NCBI GenBank assembly: GCA_937862885.1
Contig: CALMEE010000136.1
Location: 1-64,000, forward strand
Length of the DNA: 64,000 nucleotides
Reading direction: 5' to 3'
Source of the DNA: an uncultured Planctomycetaceae bacterium
Lineage (GTDB): Bacteria > Planctomycetota > Planctomycetia > Pirellulales > Pirellulaceae
The stretch's first letter is position 1. Each line of letters starts with the position of its first letter. Positions 1-8,927 of this stretch are shown here, piece after piece. Under the pieces are notes generated by a model. The model was given only the letters and a program-made list of their open reading frames with translations, had not been told where the DNA came from and did no database searches. The position numbers and the translations under genes are program-made.

Positions 1-351
1 GGGGACATTCTACTTTATCTGCGGATTTCGTTCAGTTAGAATGCTGCAATGCCACGCACATCAAGAGCATCACGAGGTGGGTTTGTTTACCATGTCCTGA
101 ACCGGGGCAATGGCCATAGCAATGTCTTGCATCAGGATGATGACTTCGCCGCGTTTGTGAACTTGATGCGGGAGGCTCACGAAAAGGTACCGATGCGGTT
201 GACTGGATTTTGTCTGATGACAAATCATTTTCACCTGCTTACTCCATTCGGTGATACTCATTGGCAGACAAAAACTGCTGCAAAACTCGGTCTTCAATCC
301 TCGCTGCGACCTCGAGGCGGGCAAAAGAAGCAATAAAAGTTGAACGTCCTT
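1..351 (+). mobile_element. Internally deleted REP-transposase element with terminal inverted repeats
   Basis: Bases 1-17 and 335-351 form an imperfect inverted repeat: 12 of 17 positions match, and 12 of 14 in the core ggacattctacttt versus its reverse complement at the right end. The two arms enclose a shortened REP-associated transposase frame (49-336). A short element with matching ends and a gutted transposase is what a non-autonomous derivative of a RAYT element would look like. The left arm starts at the very first base of the window, so the true left boundary and any target duplication cannot be seen. The repeat is read directly from the sequence; its role as an element boundary is inferred. 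Confidence 0.55.
49..336 (+). pseudogene. Truncated REP-associated tyrosine transposase (RAYT/Y1_Tnp)
   Basis: The 95-residue frame starts with the conserved RAYT N-terminus (MPRTSRAS, YHVLNRGN around residues 14-21) and the HUH motif HFHLL at residues 60-64. It then jumps directly to the extreme C-terminal signature of the family, PFGDTHW followed by TAAKLGL and LRPRG. In full-length planctomycete RAYTs these two blocks are separated by well over 100 residues that carry the catalytic tyrosine. The middle has therefore been deleted without breaking the frame. The HUH histidines remain but the tyrosine region is lost, so the product should be inactive as a nuclease. It lies inside a pair of imperfect terminal repeats. 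The family assignment is firm; the deletion is inferred from the usual length of the family. Confidence 0.75.
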
Positions 352-408
352 TTAATTACGCTGTTTCCTTGCCAAGGTAGTGGTATAATGGGGCAAAGGA
401 CACACACG

Positions 409-1002
409 ATGATCGAAATCAAATATACGGGAGATGCTCTTTGGGAGAGGATTGAACGAGCGGTGGAAAAGGTAAAGGACCGACTCCGACGCGTTACCAG
501 TGCGCTTAACGATGCGCGGGTTCCGTATGCAGTGATCGGGGGCAACGCGGTGCAGCTATGGGTCGCCCAGGTTGATGAGTCTGCGGTACGAAACACTCGC
601 GATGTCGATATTGTACTGAACCGCAAAGACATTGATGCGGCTAAGAAAGCTTTAGCGATAGCTGGTTTCGTCTTTCAGGAGGTCGCAGGCGTTCCGATGT
701 TCTTAGACGGTCCAGACGGAACGCCACGTGATGCGGTGCATGTCGTCTATGCCGGTGAAAAAGTGCGTGCAGAGTACCCGGAAACAGCGCCAGAAGTCGA
801 CCGCTTTGAATTGATCAAGTCGATGCGGACGCTTGAATTCCCGGAGCTTGTTCGTATGAAGCTAACGAGCCATCGATTGAAGGATCGTGTGCACTTGCTA
901 GATATGATCGCTGTCGGCCTGATTGACGAAACTTGGCTTGAGCGATTCTCGCCCGAACTACAATTACGGCTGAAGGCGTTGCTAGATAACCCTGACGGCT
1001 GA
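409..1002 (+). CDS. Nucleotidyltransferase-fold protein
   Basis: This protein of about 197 residues has a nucleotidyltransferase-like (MNT/AbiEii-like) core. Residues 40-50 carry YAVIGGNAVQL, followed by TRDVDIVL, the hG..D.D pattern of the polymerase-beta superfamily. Such proteins transfer nucleotides to proteins or small molecules, or act as toxins or antitoxins when paired. No HEPN or AbiEi-like partner is next to it, so its target is unknown. The frame is open upstream to a TTG at 340 and an ATG at 388. The ATG at 409 is preferred because the conserved-looking sequence begins there (MIEIKYTGDALW). The Asp pair that binds metal is present, but the third acidic residue was not located with certainty. 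It follows the transposase remnant and may be accessory. Confidence 0.6.
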   Translation: MIEIKYTGDALWERIERAVEKVKDRLRRVTSALNDARVPYAVIGGNAVQLWVAQVDESAVRNTRDVDIVLNRKDIDAAKKALAIAGFVFQEVAGVPMFLDGPDGTPRDAVHVVYAGEKVRAEYPETAPEVDRFELIKSMRTLEFPELVRMKLTSHRLKDRVHLLDMIAVGLIDETWLERFSPELQLRLKALLDNPDG

Positions 1003-1349
1003 TGCTCAAGCAAGGGGCTACGATTGCTAGTGGATCGCCGCAATATTTAAACATTTTCAACGAAATATTTTCAAAGGACAGGCATTTGAAGATTGTTCAT
1101 TTATAAAGTTGTCCTTGAACGGCTCGGACACTGAAAAGAAAAAATAAACGCCTGAACTAAATCATTGATGGGCTTGGTAAGATATCTTGGGTCAGTCATC
1201 TGGGCCGCCAATTGTTCGCCGTCCGTCGTACACGCCGTTTGGCGCCGATCCCTAAAGCAACTGTCGAACGGCGACCACATGCGACGTCTTGCGCGATCGA
1301 CGCAATGTCTTGCCGACCTGAAGAGTCAGCGCGAAAAGGACTAGCCTGC
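1003..1349. other. Intergenic stretch, no gene recognised
   Basis: These 347 bases separate the nucleotidyltransferase-like gene from the 3' end of the convergent NERD helicase. I see no long open frame with coding character, no tRNA-like fold and no clear terminator hairpin. Confidence 0.5.
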
Positions 1350-3017
1350 TCAAAAGGCTAACTCGCTTTCACGCCGAGTATTTTGATAAAGAACGTAAAG
1401 CAGGAATCTCGCCCTGGATGCGGCACAATACAGCTTACACTTCATTTCGCGGCTGTCGCTCTTCGTCGCTCCAGTGAGAATGACGCAATCAGATTCCAAA
1501 CCCTTAAACCGGTAAATTGTCGCGTAGCGAATCTTCCCTTGATAGTCCTCCCCCGTCGATTCGTCGATCAGCGGAATTCCTGCGAGTGAAGTGACTTCAG
1601 CGAAGACTGAATTAACTTTGCGGCGAAACCCCAGCAACACAATGCGATCCGGCGAAATTTTTTTGCGTCGTACCAGTTCGTCCACAATGGATGCGACTTT
1701 TTCCAATTCGGCTTGTTCCGAGTCGACCTCATACTCAACTGGTGATGGACCATCCAAAGCAAATTCAGCCACCTGATGCTCTTTTCCCACGCAGCGATTC
1801 ACAAACGCCGCGATTTGTGGTGAATTCCTGCAATTCTTGTTGAGCAAATAATGCGCGCCGTCGGTAAGAAACTCAAACCTGCGGCCAAAAATGTTCTGAT
1901 CGGGATCGTAAAAGATTGATAACCTCCCTTTTCCGGGCTCGGCAAGCAATTCTTCAATCGCCAACCACCAATCAGCTACGAAGTCTTGCCCCTCATCGAC
2001 AATGATCGCATCGTATCTGCGACCCACCCCGTTTCGAATGGCTTGTTCCAGCAGTGCGGGAGCGGTCACGTCAAAGAACTCGGCGCGCAATTCCGGTTCT
2101 GTGGGAACCTCGAAAGAGATATTAGACAAGATCGCGTAATGTTCGCATAGCGCATGAAAATGGAACACGTCGACGTCGAGTGCTTCTGCATCGATGCGCG
2201 AACGCAGCCAATTCGCCAAGGGAATGTTGTAACATAGCAACAAAACGCGTTTTCCAGCCCGCGCCAACCGATGCGATTTTTCCAAGGCGAGCAACGTTTT
2301 TCCTGAGCCTGCGCAACCTTTGATTAAGAGTCGACGATTTTCCTGTAACGAGTCCAACACCAGAATTTGTTGTTGTGTCAGCCGATGCAACTCTTGCTCC
2401 AGCATACCCAACTTCGTTGAGAACGCCTGAATGAGTTGGAACTCGGGGCGCAGGTAACGAATTGCTTTTCTAATCAAATCCGCAGACGGAGGAGGAAGTT
2501 TTCTTTTCGCCTTGCACGCTATGTTTGTCAACCGAAGCTGCAAGCGAGGCAGGTCCGGCTCCATGAGCATAATTCTGGAATCGGCGTGAGGCGGCAAGAT
2601 TCCCGTAACGCGATCAGCGCCACAGAAATAGACCGCATAACTGGATGGGAATGCATGCGACTTCCAGCCGCTCACTTTTTGACGCAACAACTCCGCAATG
2701 GTATGCGACGATTTTTGAGCTTGCAAGAAGGGATCTGTTTTCAATGTTTGGCCATTTTCGCGCATCCACAAGCCGAATTTGCCCTCGTAATGCAAGTCCC
2801 CCGGCTTGGCCTCAATCGTAATTATTCCGAGTTGATGATGCAGAATCAGGAAATCACATTCGCCTTGCTGCAACTGCTGCGTCTGCACATTGACCCAAGG
2901 AACGCTATGGAATACTAAAAAGTCGTCATCGAGAAATTTTTCAGCGGCATCCAGGAACCGACGCTCCGCCACGCTTTCAATTTCTGCTCCAGATTGTCGA
3001 GGAATTATGATGGCCAT
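1350..3017 (-). CDS. NERD nuclease-superfamily I helicase fusion
   Basis: The 555-residue protein has an N-terminal NERD domain (about residues 10-125), a restriction-endonuclease-like fold. Its putative metal site is Asp54 (ECDFLIL) and the E-x-K at 69-71 (IEAK). A superfamily I (UvrD/Rep-like) helicase follows: Walker A GCAGSGKT at 234-241, Walker B DEGQD at 341-345, motif III-like FYDPDQNIFG near 369-378, and motif V-like RFKGLESD near 503-510. Motif VI is degenerate (AASRAR). The family is linked to DNA processing, repair or defence, but no substrate can be named here. The ATG at 3017 is chosen over an upstream in-frame start because the family-like sequence begins there. It is transcribed alone, with no methylase or defence partner beside it. 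Confidence 0.8.
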   Translation of the reverse strand: MAIIIPRQSGAEIESVAERRFLDAAEKFLDDDFLVFHSVPWVNVQTQQLQQGECDFLILHHQLGIITIEAKPGDLHYEGKFGLWMRENGQTLKTDPFLQAQKSSHTIAELLRQKVSGWKSHAFPSSYAVYFCGADRVTGILPPHADSRIMLMEPDLPRLQLRLTNIACKAKRKLPPPSADLIRKAIRYLRPEFQLIQAFSTKLGMLEQELHRLTQQQILVLDSLQENRRLLIKGCAGSGKTLLALEKSHRLARAGKRVLLLCYNIPLANWLRSRIDAEALDVDVFHFHALCEHYAILSNISFEVPTEPELRAEFFDVTAPALLEQAIRNGVGRRYDAIIVDEGQDFVADWWLAIEELLAEPGKGRLSIFYDPDQNIFGRRFEFLTDGAHYLLNKNCRNSPQIAAFVNRCVGKEHQVAEFALDGPSPVEYEVDSEQAELEKVASIVDELVRRKKISPDRIVLLGFRRKVNSVFAEVTSLAGIPLIDESTGEDYQGKIRYATIYRFKGLESDCVILTGATKSDSREMKCKLYCAASRARFLLYVLYQNTRRESELAF

Positions 3018-3181
3018 GGTCGAGACGACGGTTTTGCCCGTCACAGAACTATCGTGTTCCGAAATATTATGCCAGACAACGCGTAAACAAACTGGAAGTT
3101 GTTTACCACATTTTGAAATTGCGGAGGAAGAAATTAACCACTAAACACGCAGAAGATATGGATCACTTATGCCTAAAAAAA

Positions 3182-3206
3182 AAGCGGCCAGAGATTCTGG
3201 CCGCTT
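3182..3206 (-). terminator. Intrinsic terminator of the small gene at 3247-3561
   Basis: An 11-bp perfect stem (arms 3182-3192 and 3196-3206, containing GCGGCCAGA) closes a 3-nt loop. On the minus strand it is followed by a run of nine Ts (complement of 3175-3183). It lies 41 bases beyond the stop codon of the minus-strand gene at 3247-3561. Confidence 0.85.
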
Positions 3207-3246
3207 CCCGCTTGTTTCTCGGTAAAGAAAAATGAAATAATTCCGA

Positions 3247-3561
3247 TCAAGCGTATAGTGCAGCTGGGACATCTAAGTATTCCGCATCAAGCGAAACCGT
3301 CTCAGCAAACTCGGGTCGAGACAAAGTCAATCTCAGCCTCTCACCGTGCTCAAAGAAATCCGCAAAGAAAATCTGTGAGCGAGATTCCAGGATAGCACTT
3401 TTCGATGTCGATTGGTTTACCGAAAAATCTATTCCTGCCGGTTCAATCCTGACACTTTTTCCGTTCACAATTAGCTGCCGGAAAGTGTCGTCATTCGCGG
3501 TTTGGTCGGCATTAACGGCAACTCGCCGAATTGACCACAAACCGTTTCGAATTGGGATCAC
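3247..3561 (-). CDS. Hypothetical protein, 104 residues
   Basis: I do not recognise a family. The GTG start at 3559-3561 is supported by an almost perfect Shine-Dalgarno sequence (AAAGGAGG, 5 bases upstream). The gene ends just before a strong intrinsic terminator, so it is very likely a real single-gene transcript. The product has no signal peptide or membrane segment. Its alternating hydrophobic pattern (for example FRQLIVNGKSVRIEP, and RLRLTLSRPEF) suggests a small beta-rich domain. There are no cysteines. The flanking 700 bases toward purC hold no other gene, so context gives no hint of function. Confidence 0.7.
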   Translation of the reverse strand: MIPIRNGLWSIRRVAVNADQTANDDTFRQLIVNGKSVRIEPAGIDFSVNQSTSKSAILESRSQIFFADFFEHGERLRLTLSRPEFAETVSLDAEYLDVPAALYA

Positions 3562-4302
3562 TCAACCTCCTTTCAAAAAAACGATCGTTGGTGAAATCCA
3601 CGCAAACCTTGACGCAAGGTCTGTTCCAAATCCGTTTGATTTCAGATCTCTATCGGAAAGCTCGTATTTCCGACTAATCAATGATTACTGATTTTCAAAT
3701 TTTTTCAAGTTAAATTTTCATTTGTCTCAGAAAAAGACACCATTCTCATTCTGCGTGCAGCGAACCGATGCGTTATATCAGCCTGCTCGGTTTGAATTAA
3801 AGTTTATTCAACCGTCCTCCCATGGCTTTTGAATCGAATCACCAATCCTCGAATCCACTGAAGTGCGCGTCCCGAAATCACCCGCTTTGCTAAGAGCCAG
3901 TTAATGACCGTCAAATGTCGACGAATCCGGGATATCGAGATCACAGGCTCGTAACGAGAAAAGAACGTGTTTCCAGACAAACCCAAAATTCACAAAATGG
4001 GTATGACCGTTTTCACGGATCAAGTCGCAAAAATTATGAGATCATGTTCTATCCCTTACGTAGGTTATTGACGAAACCAGCCGTATAAAAGAACATACAT
4101 CGAATTCAATCGTTTTTTAAATCTCGGAAAGCGGGACCTCGATTCAGGTTAACCGAACGGAACCGCGAGGGCGTCGGCATTCTCCTTAACATCCAGAGTC
4201 ACGATCGAGCTAGCAGAATTTTGGGAGCCACAACCTGATCGGCATACCGCGCCACCGTTTCTTAGCTTCATTCACCAATCACCTATTTTTCAAGAGTGTT
4301 TC
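3562..4302. other. Long upstream region of purC, no gene seen
   Basis: This is about 740 AT-rich bases between two divergently transcribed genes. It must hold the promoters of the small hypothetical gene (leftward) and of purC (rightward). Only short, unconvincing frames are present. A weak inverted repeat (acccaaaa/tgggt) lies near 3982-4003. I could not identify a purine riboswitch or a named operator. Confidence 0.45.
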
Positions 4303-5157
4303 ATGACAGTTCAAGTTCGCCAAGGAAAAGTTCGAGACGTTTACGATTTGGGTGACCGTTTGCTCATGGTCGCCAGTGACCGAATTAGTGCGTTTGACTG
4401 GGTTTTACCAACGCTGATCCCGGATAAAGGTCGTGTGCTCACCCAGCTAAGTCTATTTTGGTTTGATCTTTTGGATGTCGACCACCATTTAATTTCGACA
4501 ACCGTTCGCCCAGAGGACAATCCGACTGGGTTGTCCGCGGATTTTCTGGACGGCCGCAGCATGATCGTCCGCAAATGTGAAGTGGTCCCGTTCGAATGCG
4601 TGGTTCGAGGCTATCTCGTCGGATCTGGCTGGAAGGATTATCAGGCGACTGGCGAAGTTTGCGGAATTAGTTTGCCCGCAGGTCTAAAAAATTGTTCTAA
4701 ATTCCCGGAACCGATTTTCACGCCAGCTACAAAAGCTGAATCAGGGCATGACGAAAACATCTCCTTTGACTTCATGGCGAATGCTATCGGCCACGAGACC
4801 GCGCAATGGTTGAAAGACCAGAGCATCAAGGTCTACCAGACAGCGGCTGAGCACGCCGCGAAACGAGGCATTATCCTGGCCGACACAAAATTCGAATGGG
4901 GTTGGCACGATGGCAAGTTGTTGTTGATCGATGAAGTGTTGACGCCAGACAGTTCGCGGTTCTGGCCTGCTGATGACTATCAGGAAGGTCGAAATCAAGT
5001 TTCCTACGACAAGCAATTCGTGCGCGAGTTTTTAGAAACAACCAACTGGGACAAAAACAGTCCACCACCTGAATTACCCCATGATGTCGTCGAAAAGACG
5101 CGCGAAAAATACGTGATGGCCTACGAACGATTGACCGAGAAGAAGTTCGACTGGTAG
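4303..5157 (+). CDS. purC: Phosphoribosylaminoimidazole-succinocarboxamide synthase
   Basis: SAICAR synthetase condenses CAIR with L-aspartate using ATP, in cytosolic de novo purine synthesis. The 284-residue product has the family hallmarks: [20 protein letters not shown] at the N-terminus (nucleotide-binding strand), [23 protein letters not shown] near residues 103-115, the substrate loop [18 protein letters not shown], and the C-terminal DTKFEWG and [15 protein letters not shown] blocks. Its length matches the longer bacterial and fungal-like form. It starts with ATG at 4303 and stands alone, without other pur genes nearby, as is usual in planctomycetes where purine genes are scattered. 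The identification is firm. Confidence 0.97.
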   Translation: MTVQVRQGKVRDVYDLGDRLLMVASDRISAFDWVLPTLIPDKGRVLTQLSLFWFDLLDVDHHLISTTVRPEDNPTGLSADFLDGRSMIVRKCEVVPFECVVRGYLVGSGWKDYQATGEVCGISLPAGLKNCSKFPEPIFTPATKAESGHDENISFDFMANAIGHETAQWLKDQSIKVYQTAAEHAAKRGIILADTKFEWGWHDGKLLLIDEVLTPDSSRFWPADDYQEGRNQVSYDKQFVREFLETTNWDKNSPPPELPHDVVEKTREKYVMAYERLTEKKFDW

Positions 5158-5381
5158 TCGCCGGGTTGGTTGCCTGTTGGTTTACCAACGTTTAATGTGA
5201 AGGCAGGAACGCGCGACATGTAATCGAGGCCAACCAGTCGAGTGTTCCGGCTCGTTCAAGCGGCGGTCTCAATAGGCACGCGATTCGCGAAGCTTACTAT
5301 CGGGAAAGCTCCGATGCTTGACGCAGGATTAATGCCTTCGAAAGATTGAATAGCGAGCGGGAGCGTTTCGATTGCCGAGTA

Positions 5382-6362
5382 CTAGGCGGCACGTTCTGAC
5401 ATGTTGGCGTGTGCCGAAGGGGAAGTTGCGCTGGGCTCGACATTGCGAAATCGATGTGGCTTCTCCTTCCAGCGGTTGTGAACCCACCAGTATTGGGTTG
5501 GTTCCGCACGTACAATTCCCTCAAGCATCTTGTTGTACCACTGAGTTAGGCCTTTGACGGTCGATTGCTCGTCGGTCAAAGCATTCGGTTCAGCAATTCC
5601 CACGCATCCCACCTCAAACTGCATTGGTCGATCGACCCGCGCAGAGTAGATCACCAACATCGGCGCTTGCTGAGTTAGAGTGAACAACGCCAAAGCTTTG
5701 TGGCAGGACGCTTGTTTACCAAAAAAATCGATCCAACAGCCACGATTCCCAGCATGCTGATCTCCTAACAATGACAGCAGTCCTCGGTTTTCCAGAACTC
5801 GCTCCACGATTGCGGTGCTGTTTTGATAGGGCAACAAATATTGACCGCGACTCTGTCGAAATTTACGGATGAACCGGTCAATTAGAGGATTCCCGATTGG
5901 CTTGGCGATCGCAAACGTCGGTAGACCCAATAGGCCCGTCATATAGCATCCAATTTCAAAGTTCCCAAAATGGCCCGACACGAGGATCAACGGACGGCCG
6001 TCCAGAAAGTATTTCGAAATTTCTCGTTTGTTGCGGATCTGTATATGCTTTCGCCAAGTTCCTTCATGCAACATGCGTGGAGCATGCGCTATCTCGGCGA
6101 CCATCAGCATCAAGTGTTCCCACATCGCGCGACCGATCCGATCAATCTCACATTGCTTAGCGCTGGGAAAAACGATTCTCAAATTTGAATTGATTAGTTT
6201 CCTGCGAAATCGCAACTTATCGTAGGCAAACACGCCGAATCCCTTGGCGAACACAGCGCAATATTCGATAGGAAAGACCTGAATTAGGGCGACGATGACG
6301 CGCACAAGCAAATATTCGATGCCGAATCGAAAATGTAACCAAAATCGACTTCTGGATTTCAT
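5382..6362 (-). CDS. LpxL/HtrB-type lysophospholipid acyltransferase family protein
   Basis: The 326-residue protein belongs to the lipid A biosynthesis acyltransferase family, which moves an acyl chain from acyl-ACP to a lipid A precursor or lysophospholipid at the inner membrane. Residues 16-40 form a hydrophobic N-terminal anchor. The catalytic H-x4-E motif is SGHFGNFE (His131, Glu136). Later family blocks are visible: AIAKPIGNP, LLGDQHAG near 215-222 and a C-terminal WWVHNRWK. Motifs and length fit LpxL/LpxM-like enzymes. Which acyl acceptor it uses cannot be told. It is a single gene, convergent with purC. The C-terminal 30 residues after RWKEKPH are low-complexity and not conserved-looking. 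Confidence 0.88.
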   Translation of the reverse strand: MKSRSRFWLHFRFGIEYLLVRVIVALIQVFPIEYCAVFAKGFGVFAYDKLRFRRKLINSNLRIVFPSAKQCEIDRIGRAMWEHLMLMVAEIAHAPRMLHEGTWRKHIQIRNKREISKYFLDGRPLILVSGHFGNFEIGCYMTGLLGLPTFAIAKPIGNPLIDRFIRKFRQSRGQYLLPYQNSTAIVERVLENRGLLSLLGDQHAGNRGCWIDFFGKQASCHKALALFTLTQQAPMLVIYSARVDRPMQFEVGCVGIAEPNALTDEQSTVKGLTQWYNKMLEGIVRAEPTQYWWVHNRWKEKPHRFRNVEPSATSPSAHANMSERAA

Positions 6363-7258
6363 AGAACAATTTGCCTCAAACTAGTTCGTTCTGACAGTTC
6401 GCGAATGGACAAAACATGGCAAATCAAACGCGAGATTGGTGACAGTGTTTTCCACCTTGTTCTGCCTTTTCAAAACTTGGATTTAGAGTTGGTCATCGTG
6501 GTACGTGTTAATATTCATTGGATTCGAGGGAGGTTTGACAACGTCCACTACCCATTTCTTTAGCTGTGACAGTGTATAGGTGTAAATTCAAAACGAGTAA
6601 CCGCGTGCAGTTTCAATCGTTGTCAAATGCATGACCACTTCGCCAAATATTGCTATAAAGGAGTCAGCAAAAGCGTGCAATATGTATCAGCACGAGTCAC
6701 CGCAGTTTGCGACCAAGTCGGGGCCGCCTCGATGGCGATTTCTACCAAGACCGCTTAGTATTTGACTGGGTCACCGGGAGTTGTGTAATGCTGTTTTCTA
6801 ACGGCGATACGAATTTGATGGAAGGGCAATGGCGGTGATGATAGCCATTAAATACAGCTTAGCCGGAAATGAACTCATCCTCGATAAGAAACTCATTCAG
6901 CCTGCTTGAGATCGCTAGTCTTCAACCGATGCAGGTGCTTTTTAGGCGAATTCAATCAATATTGATGCTGACTCACCTTGGGAAGCAAACTCAGGTGCCA
7001 TGAAAAATCAAAGGCATTAAACTTCTGTAATGCCTTGCTAGCAACGAGAACATCGGCTTGCCAAGGGAAAAACGAAGTTCGACATGTCAACTCGGAATCC
7101 GGCGTGGACTGCCTGATTGGTAACCTTGCAATTGCCGGCGAATTGACTGTCGCTGCCTACATAGGGGCGTACGAAACAGTAATCGAGTAGCAACAATTCG
7201 ACCAGCAAATGAATTCTGCCGCGCAAGCACCAGAAACGGATGTCGAACGCAAAAAAGC
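6363..7258. other. Nearly 900 bases without a recognisable gene
   Basis: This stretch holds the promoter region of the acyltransferase gene on its left side. A few short frames (for example a 70-codon frame at 6978-7190) lack ribosome-binding sites and family resemblance. I see no repeats or RNA folds that I can support. Confidence 0.45.
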
Positions 7259-7621
7259 CTAGTTGACTTCTTTTCCAGAGGTCGGCGTTGACCGATTACC
7301 GCGATCAATCAAGATGTTGTCCGGTGAATTGACGCTGTAGACATACGCCAGGGCGCCAATCAAGCAAACCGCGATCACGGCAGCAATTGTGTAGAAGATA
7401 ATCCGCGTTGTGCTTTCGCTCAGGGGTTGGCGAGTCGGTGCCAACGTCGGGAGTTTGGTGGGCCAGGGTTTCTCCGGTTCTTTTCTTGATTCGACCTTAA
7501 TAGCTGCACGGTTCAAGCGTGCCCGAAAAAACGTTCCGCAATGCGCGCACTTCAATGACCTCCCCTCGAGATCATCGGAGATTTCATACGTGACGTCACA
7601 ATGTGGGCAGGTTGCGTGCAT
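7259..7621 (-). CDS. MJ0042-type zinc-ribbon membrane protein
   Basis: The 120-residue product begins with an MJ0042-like zinc finger (ATCPHCDVTYEISDDLEGRS, then LKCAHCGTFFRA): two CxxC knuckles with a spacer of about 19 residues, expected to bind one zinc ion. After a basic linker, a single membrane helix lies near residues 78-100 (IIFYTIAAVIAVCLIGALAY), followed by a short outer tail. This layout is very common in planctomycete proteins of unknown role. The ATG at 7621 is preferred over one 33 bases upstream because the zinc finger starts directly there. It lies upstream of nothing in operon; the next locus is rnpB on the same strand. Confidence 0.7.
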   Translation of the reverse strand: MHATCPHCDVTYEISDDLEGRSLKCAHCGTFFRARLNRAAIKVESRKEPEKPWPTKLPTLAPTRQPLSESTTRIIFYTIAAVIAVCLIGALAYVYSVNSPDNILIDRGNRSTPTSGKEVN

Positions 7622-7826
7622 GGTACTTTGGCGGACTATGGGCTTCTGATTCAAAACGCCATTCCCACATTATACGCCGATTCTGGGAAAGTGCATGTTT
7701 TCGAGGGCTAAACCAATGCGAGACCGCTGGTTTTCCCAAGAGAATCGTCATAATCCCTTAGACCGCGATCCGTGGCCTACTTTCGTTGAGAAGGTTGACA
7801 GTTACGAATTGAAATAGGGGAAAATA

Positions 7827-7856
7827 GAAAAAAAGAGTCGATCGATAAGCCGGGTT
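7827..7856 (-). terminator. Probable 3' end and T-run of rnpB
   Basis: On the minus strand the P1 strand of the RNase P RNA is followed by a run of eight Ts interrupted once. This is consistent with transcription ending just after the mature 3' end. No separate hairpin is visible, so P1 itself may act as the stem. Confidence 0.4.
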
Positions 7857-8197
7857 CTGTCATCAGTTGTCTGATGGATGGTCATTTATCTGGGGCGCCA
7901 ATTGCTTGTCGCCTCAAGCAGCCTACCCGAAAGTCAAATGTGCCGAGCCAGCACTTTCTTTCAATTTGGCCTTGCTCCAGGTGGGGTTTACCGAGCCAAC
8001 CGGGTCACCCCGATTGCTGGTGGGCTCTTACTCCACCGTTTCACCCTTACCACGCAACACCTAGATGTTCGTTCGGCGGTCTGTTCTCTGTGGCACTTTC
8101 CCTGATCTCACGACCGGTCGGCGTTACCGACCACCTCGCTCTGTGGAGCCCGGACTTTCCTCCAGTGAATTTCACCAGCGACCATCTGATCGACTCC
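7835..8197 (-). ncRNA. rnpB: RNase P RNA (class A)
   Basis: This is the catalytic RNA of ribonuclease P, which removes the 5' leader of tRNA precursors. On the minus strand the sequence shows the universal P4/CR-I block GAGGAAAGTCCGGGCTCC (complement of about 8146-8163) and the distal CR-V partner AGAACCCGGCTTA (complement of about 7844-7856). The ends GAGTCGATC and GATCGACTC pair to form P1. The intervening AGGGTGAAACGGTG and GGTAAACCCCACC blocks are also typical of the bacterial A-type. The length of about 363 nt is normal. A T-run on the minus strand (complement of 7827-7834) follows the 3' end. Ends are approximate to a few bases. Confidence 0.95.
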
Positions 8198-8477
8198 TTA
8201 ATTTCCATTTTCTAGTATGAGTGACATGTCGGAAATAGGGAAGGTTCCTCAACCCTGTGTTTTTTTGGCAATTCGGGCAGGTTCAAAAATTTTCTGCGAT
8301 CAACTATCTTAGGGCTTTGCATGAGCCAAGGTCAAAATTGAATCGACCCGGAAGTTGTCAACATCGGTCGTTTCGGTTTGGCTCCAAAAACAGGTAAAGT
8401 CCCATGGACGACAGGCGACACAGGTGATCGCTTCGGAAGCCTTTCTCCCAAAACTTGACTCAAAATAGGTAGTCTTC

Positions 8478-8894
8478 ATGTCTGATCATTTTCATATTTC
8501 TAAGGCTCCGGCTCCCGTAGGCCTTTATCCGCACGCCAGACGTGTGGGCAATTTGCTATTTTTGTCGGGCGTTGGGCCGAGACAAGCTGGAAGCAATGAT
8601 ATACCGGGAGTCACACTTGACGAGCAGGGCGAGATTCTGAGCTATGACATTGAGACGCAGTGCCATAGCGTGTTTGCAAATGTTCGCGCAATTTTGGAAG
8701 GGTGTGGATCCAGCTGGCAGAACCTAGTTGATGTGACTGTGTTTCTTACAAACATGAAGGCTGATTTCGCCACCTACAACCGGATATATGCGGAGTATTT
8801 TCGAGACAATCAGCCGTGCCGCACGACGATCGAGATATCGTCTTTGCCCACACCAATTGCCATTGAGCTAAAATGCATTGCGACGATTGACTGA
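8478..8894 (+). CDS. RidA-family deaminase, probable 2-aminomuconate deaminase
   Basis: The 138-residue protein is a YjgF/RidA-type trimeric enamine or imine deaminase. Family features are the N-terminal AP.P.GLYPHARRVGN, LFLSGVGPR, a central VFANVRAILEGCGSSW helix, VDVTVFLTNM, and the catalytic arginine in the segment CRTTIEISSLP near residue 115. In pseudomonads a RidA homologue (NbaF/AmnD) deaminates 2-aminomuconate right after the ACMSD decarboxylase step. Here the next gene, 33 bases downstream on the same strand, is an ACMSD homologue. The pairing supports 2-aminomuconate deaminase over a housekeeping RidA role, but this is inference from context. The upstream SD-like AGG is weak; the ATG at 8478 fits the family start. 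Confidence 0.8.
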   Translation: MSDHFHISKAPAPVGLYPHARRVGNLLFLSGVGPRQAGSNDIPGVTLDEQGEILSYDIETQCHSVFANVRAILEGCGSSWQNLVDVTVFLTNMKADFATYNRIYAEYFRDNQPCRTTIEISSLPTPIAIELKCIATID

Positions 8895-8927
8895 CTTCTT
8901 TCACGGTCTATAGATCCAAAGAATTGA

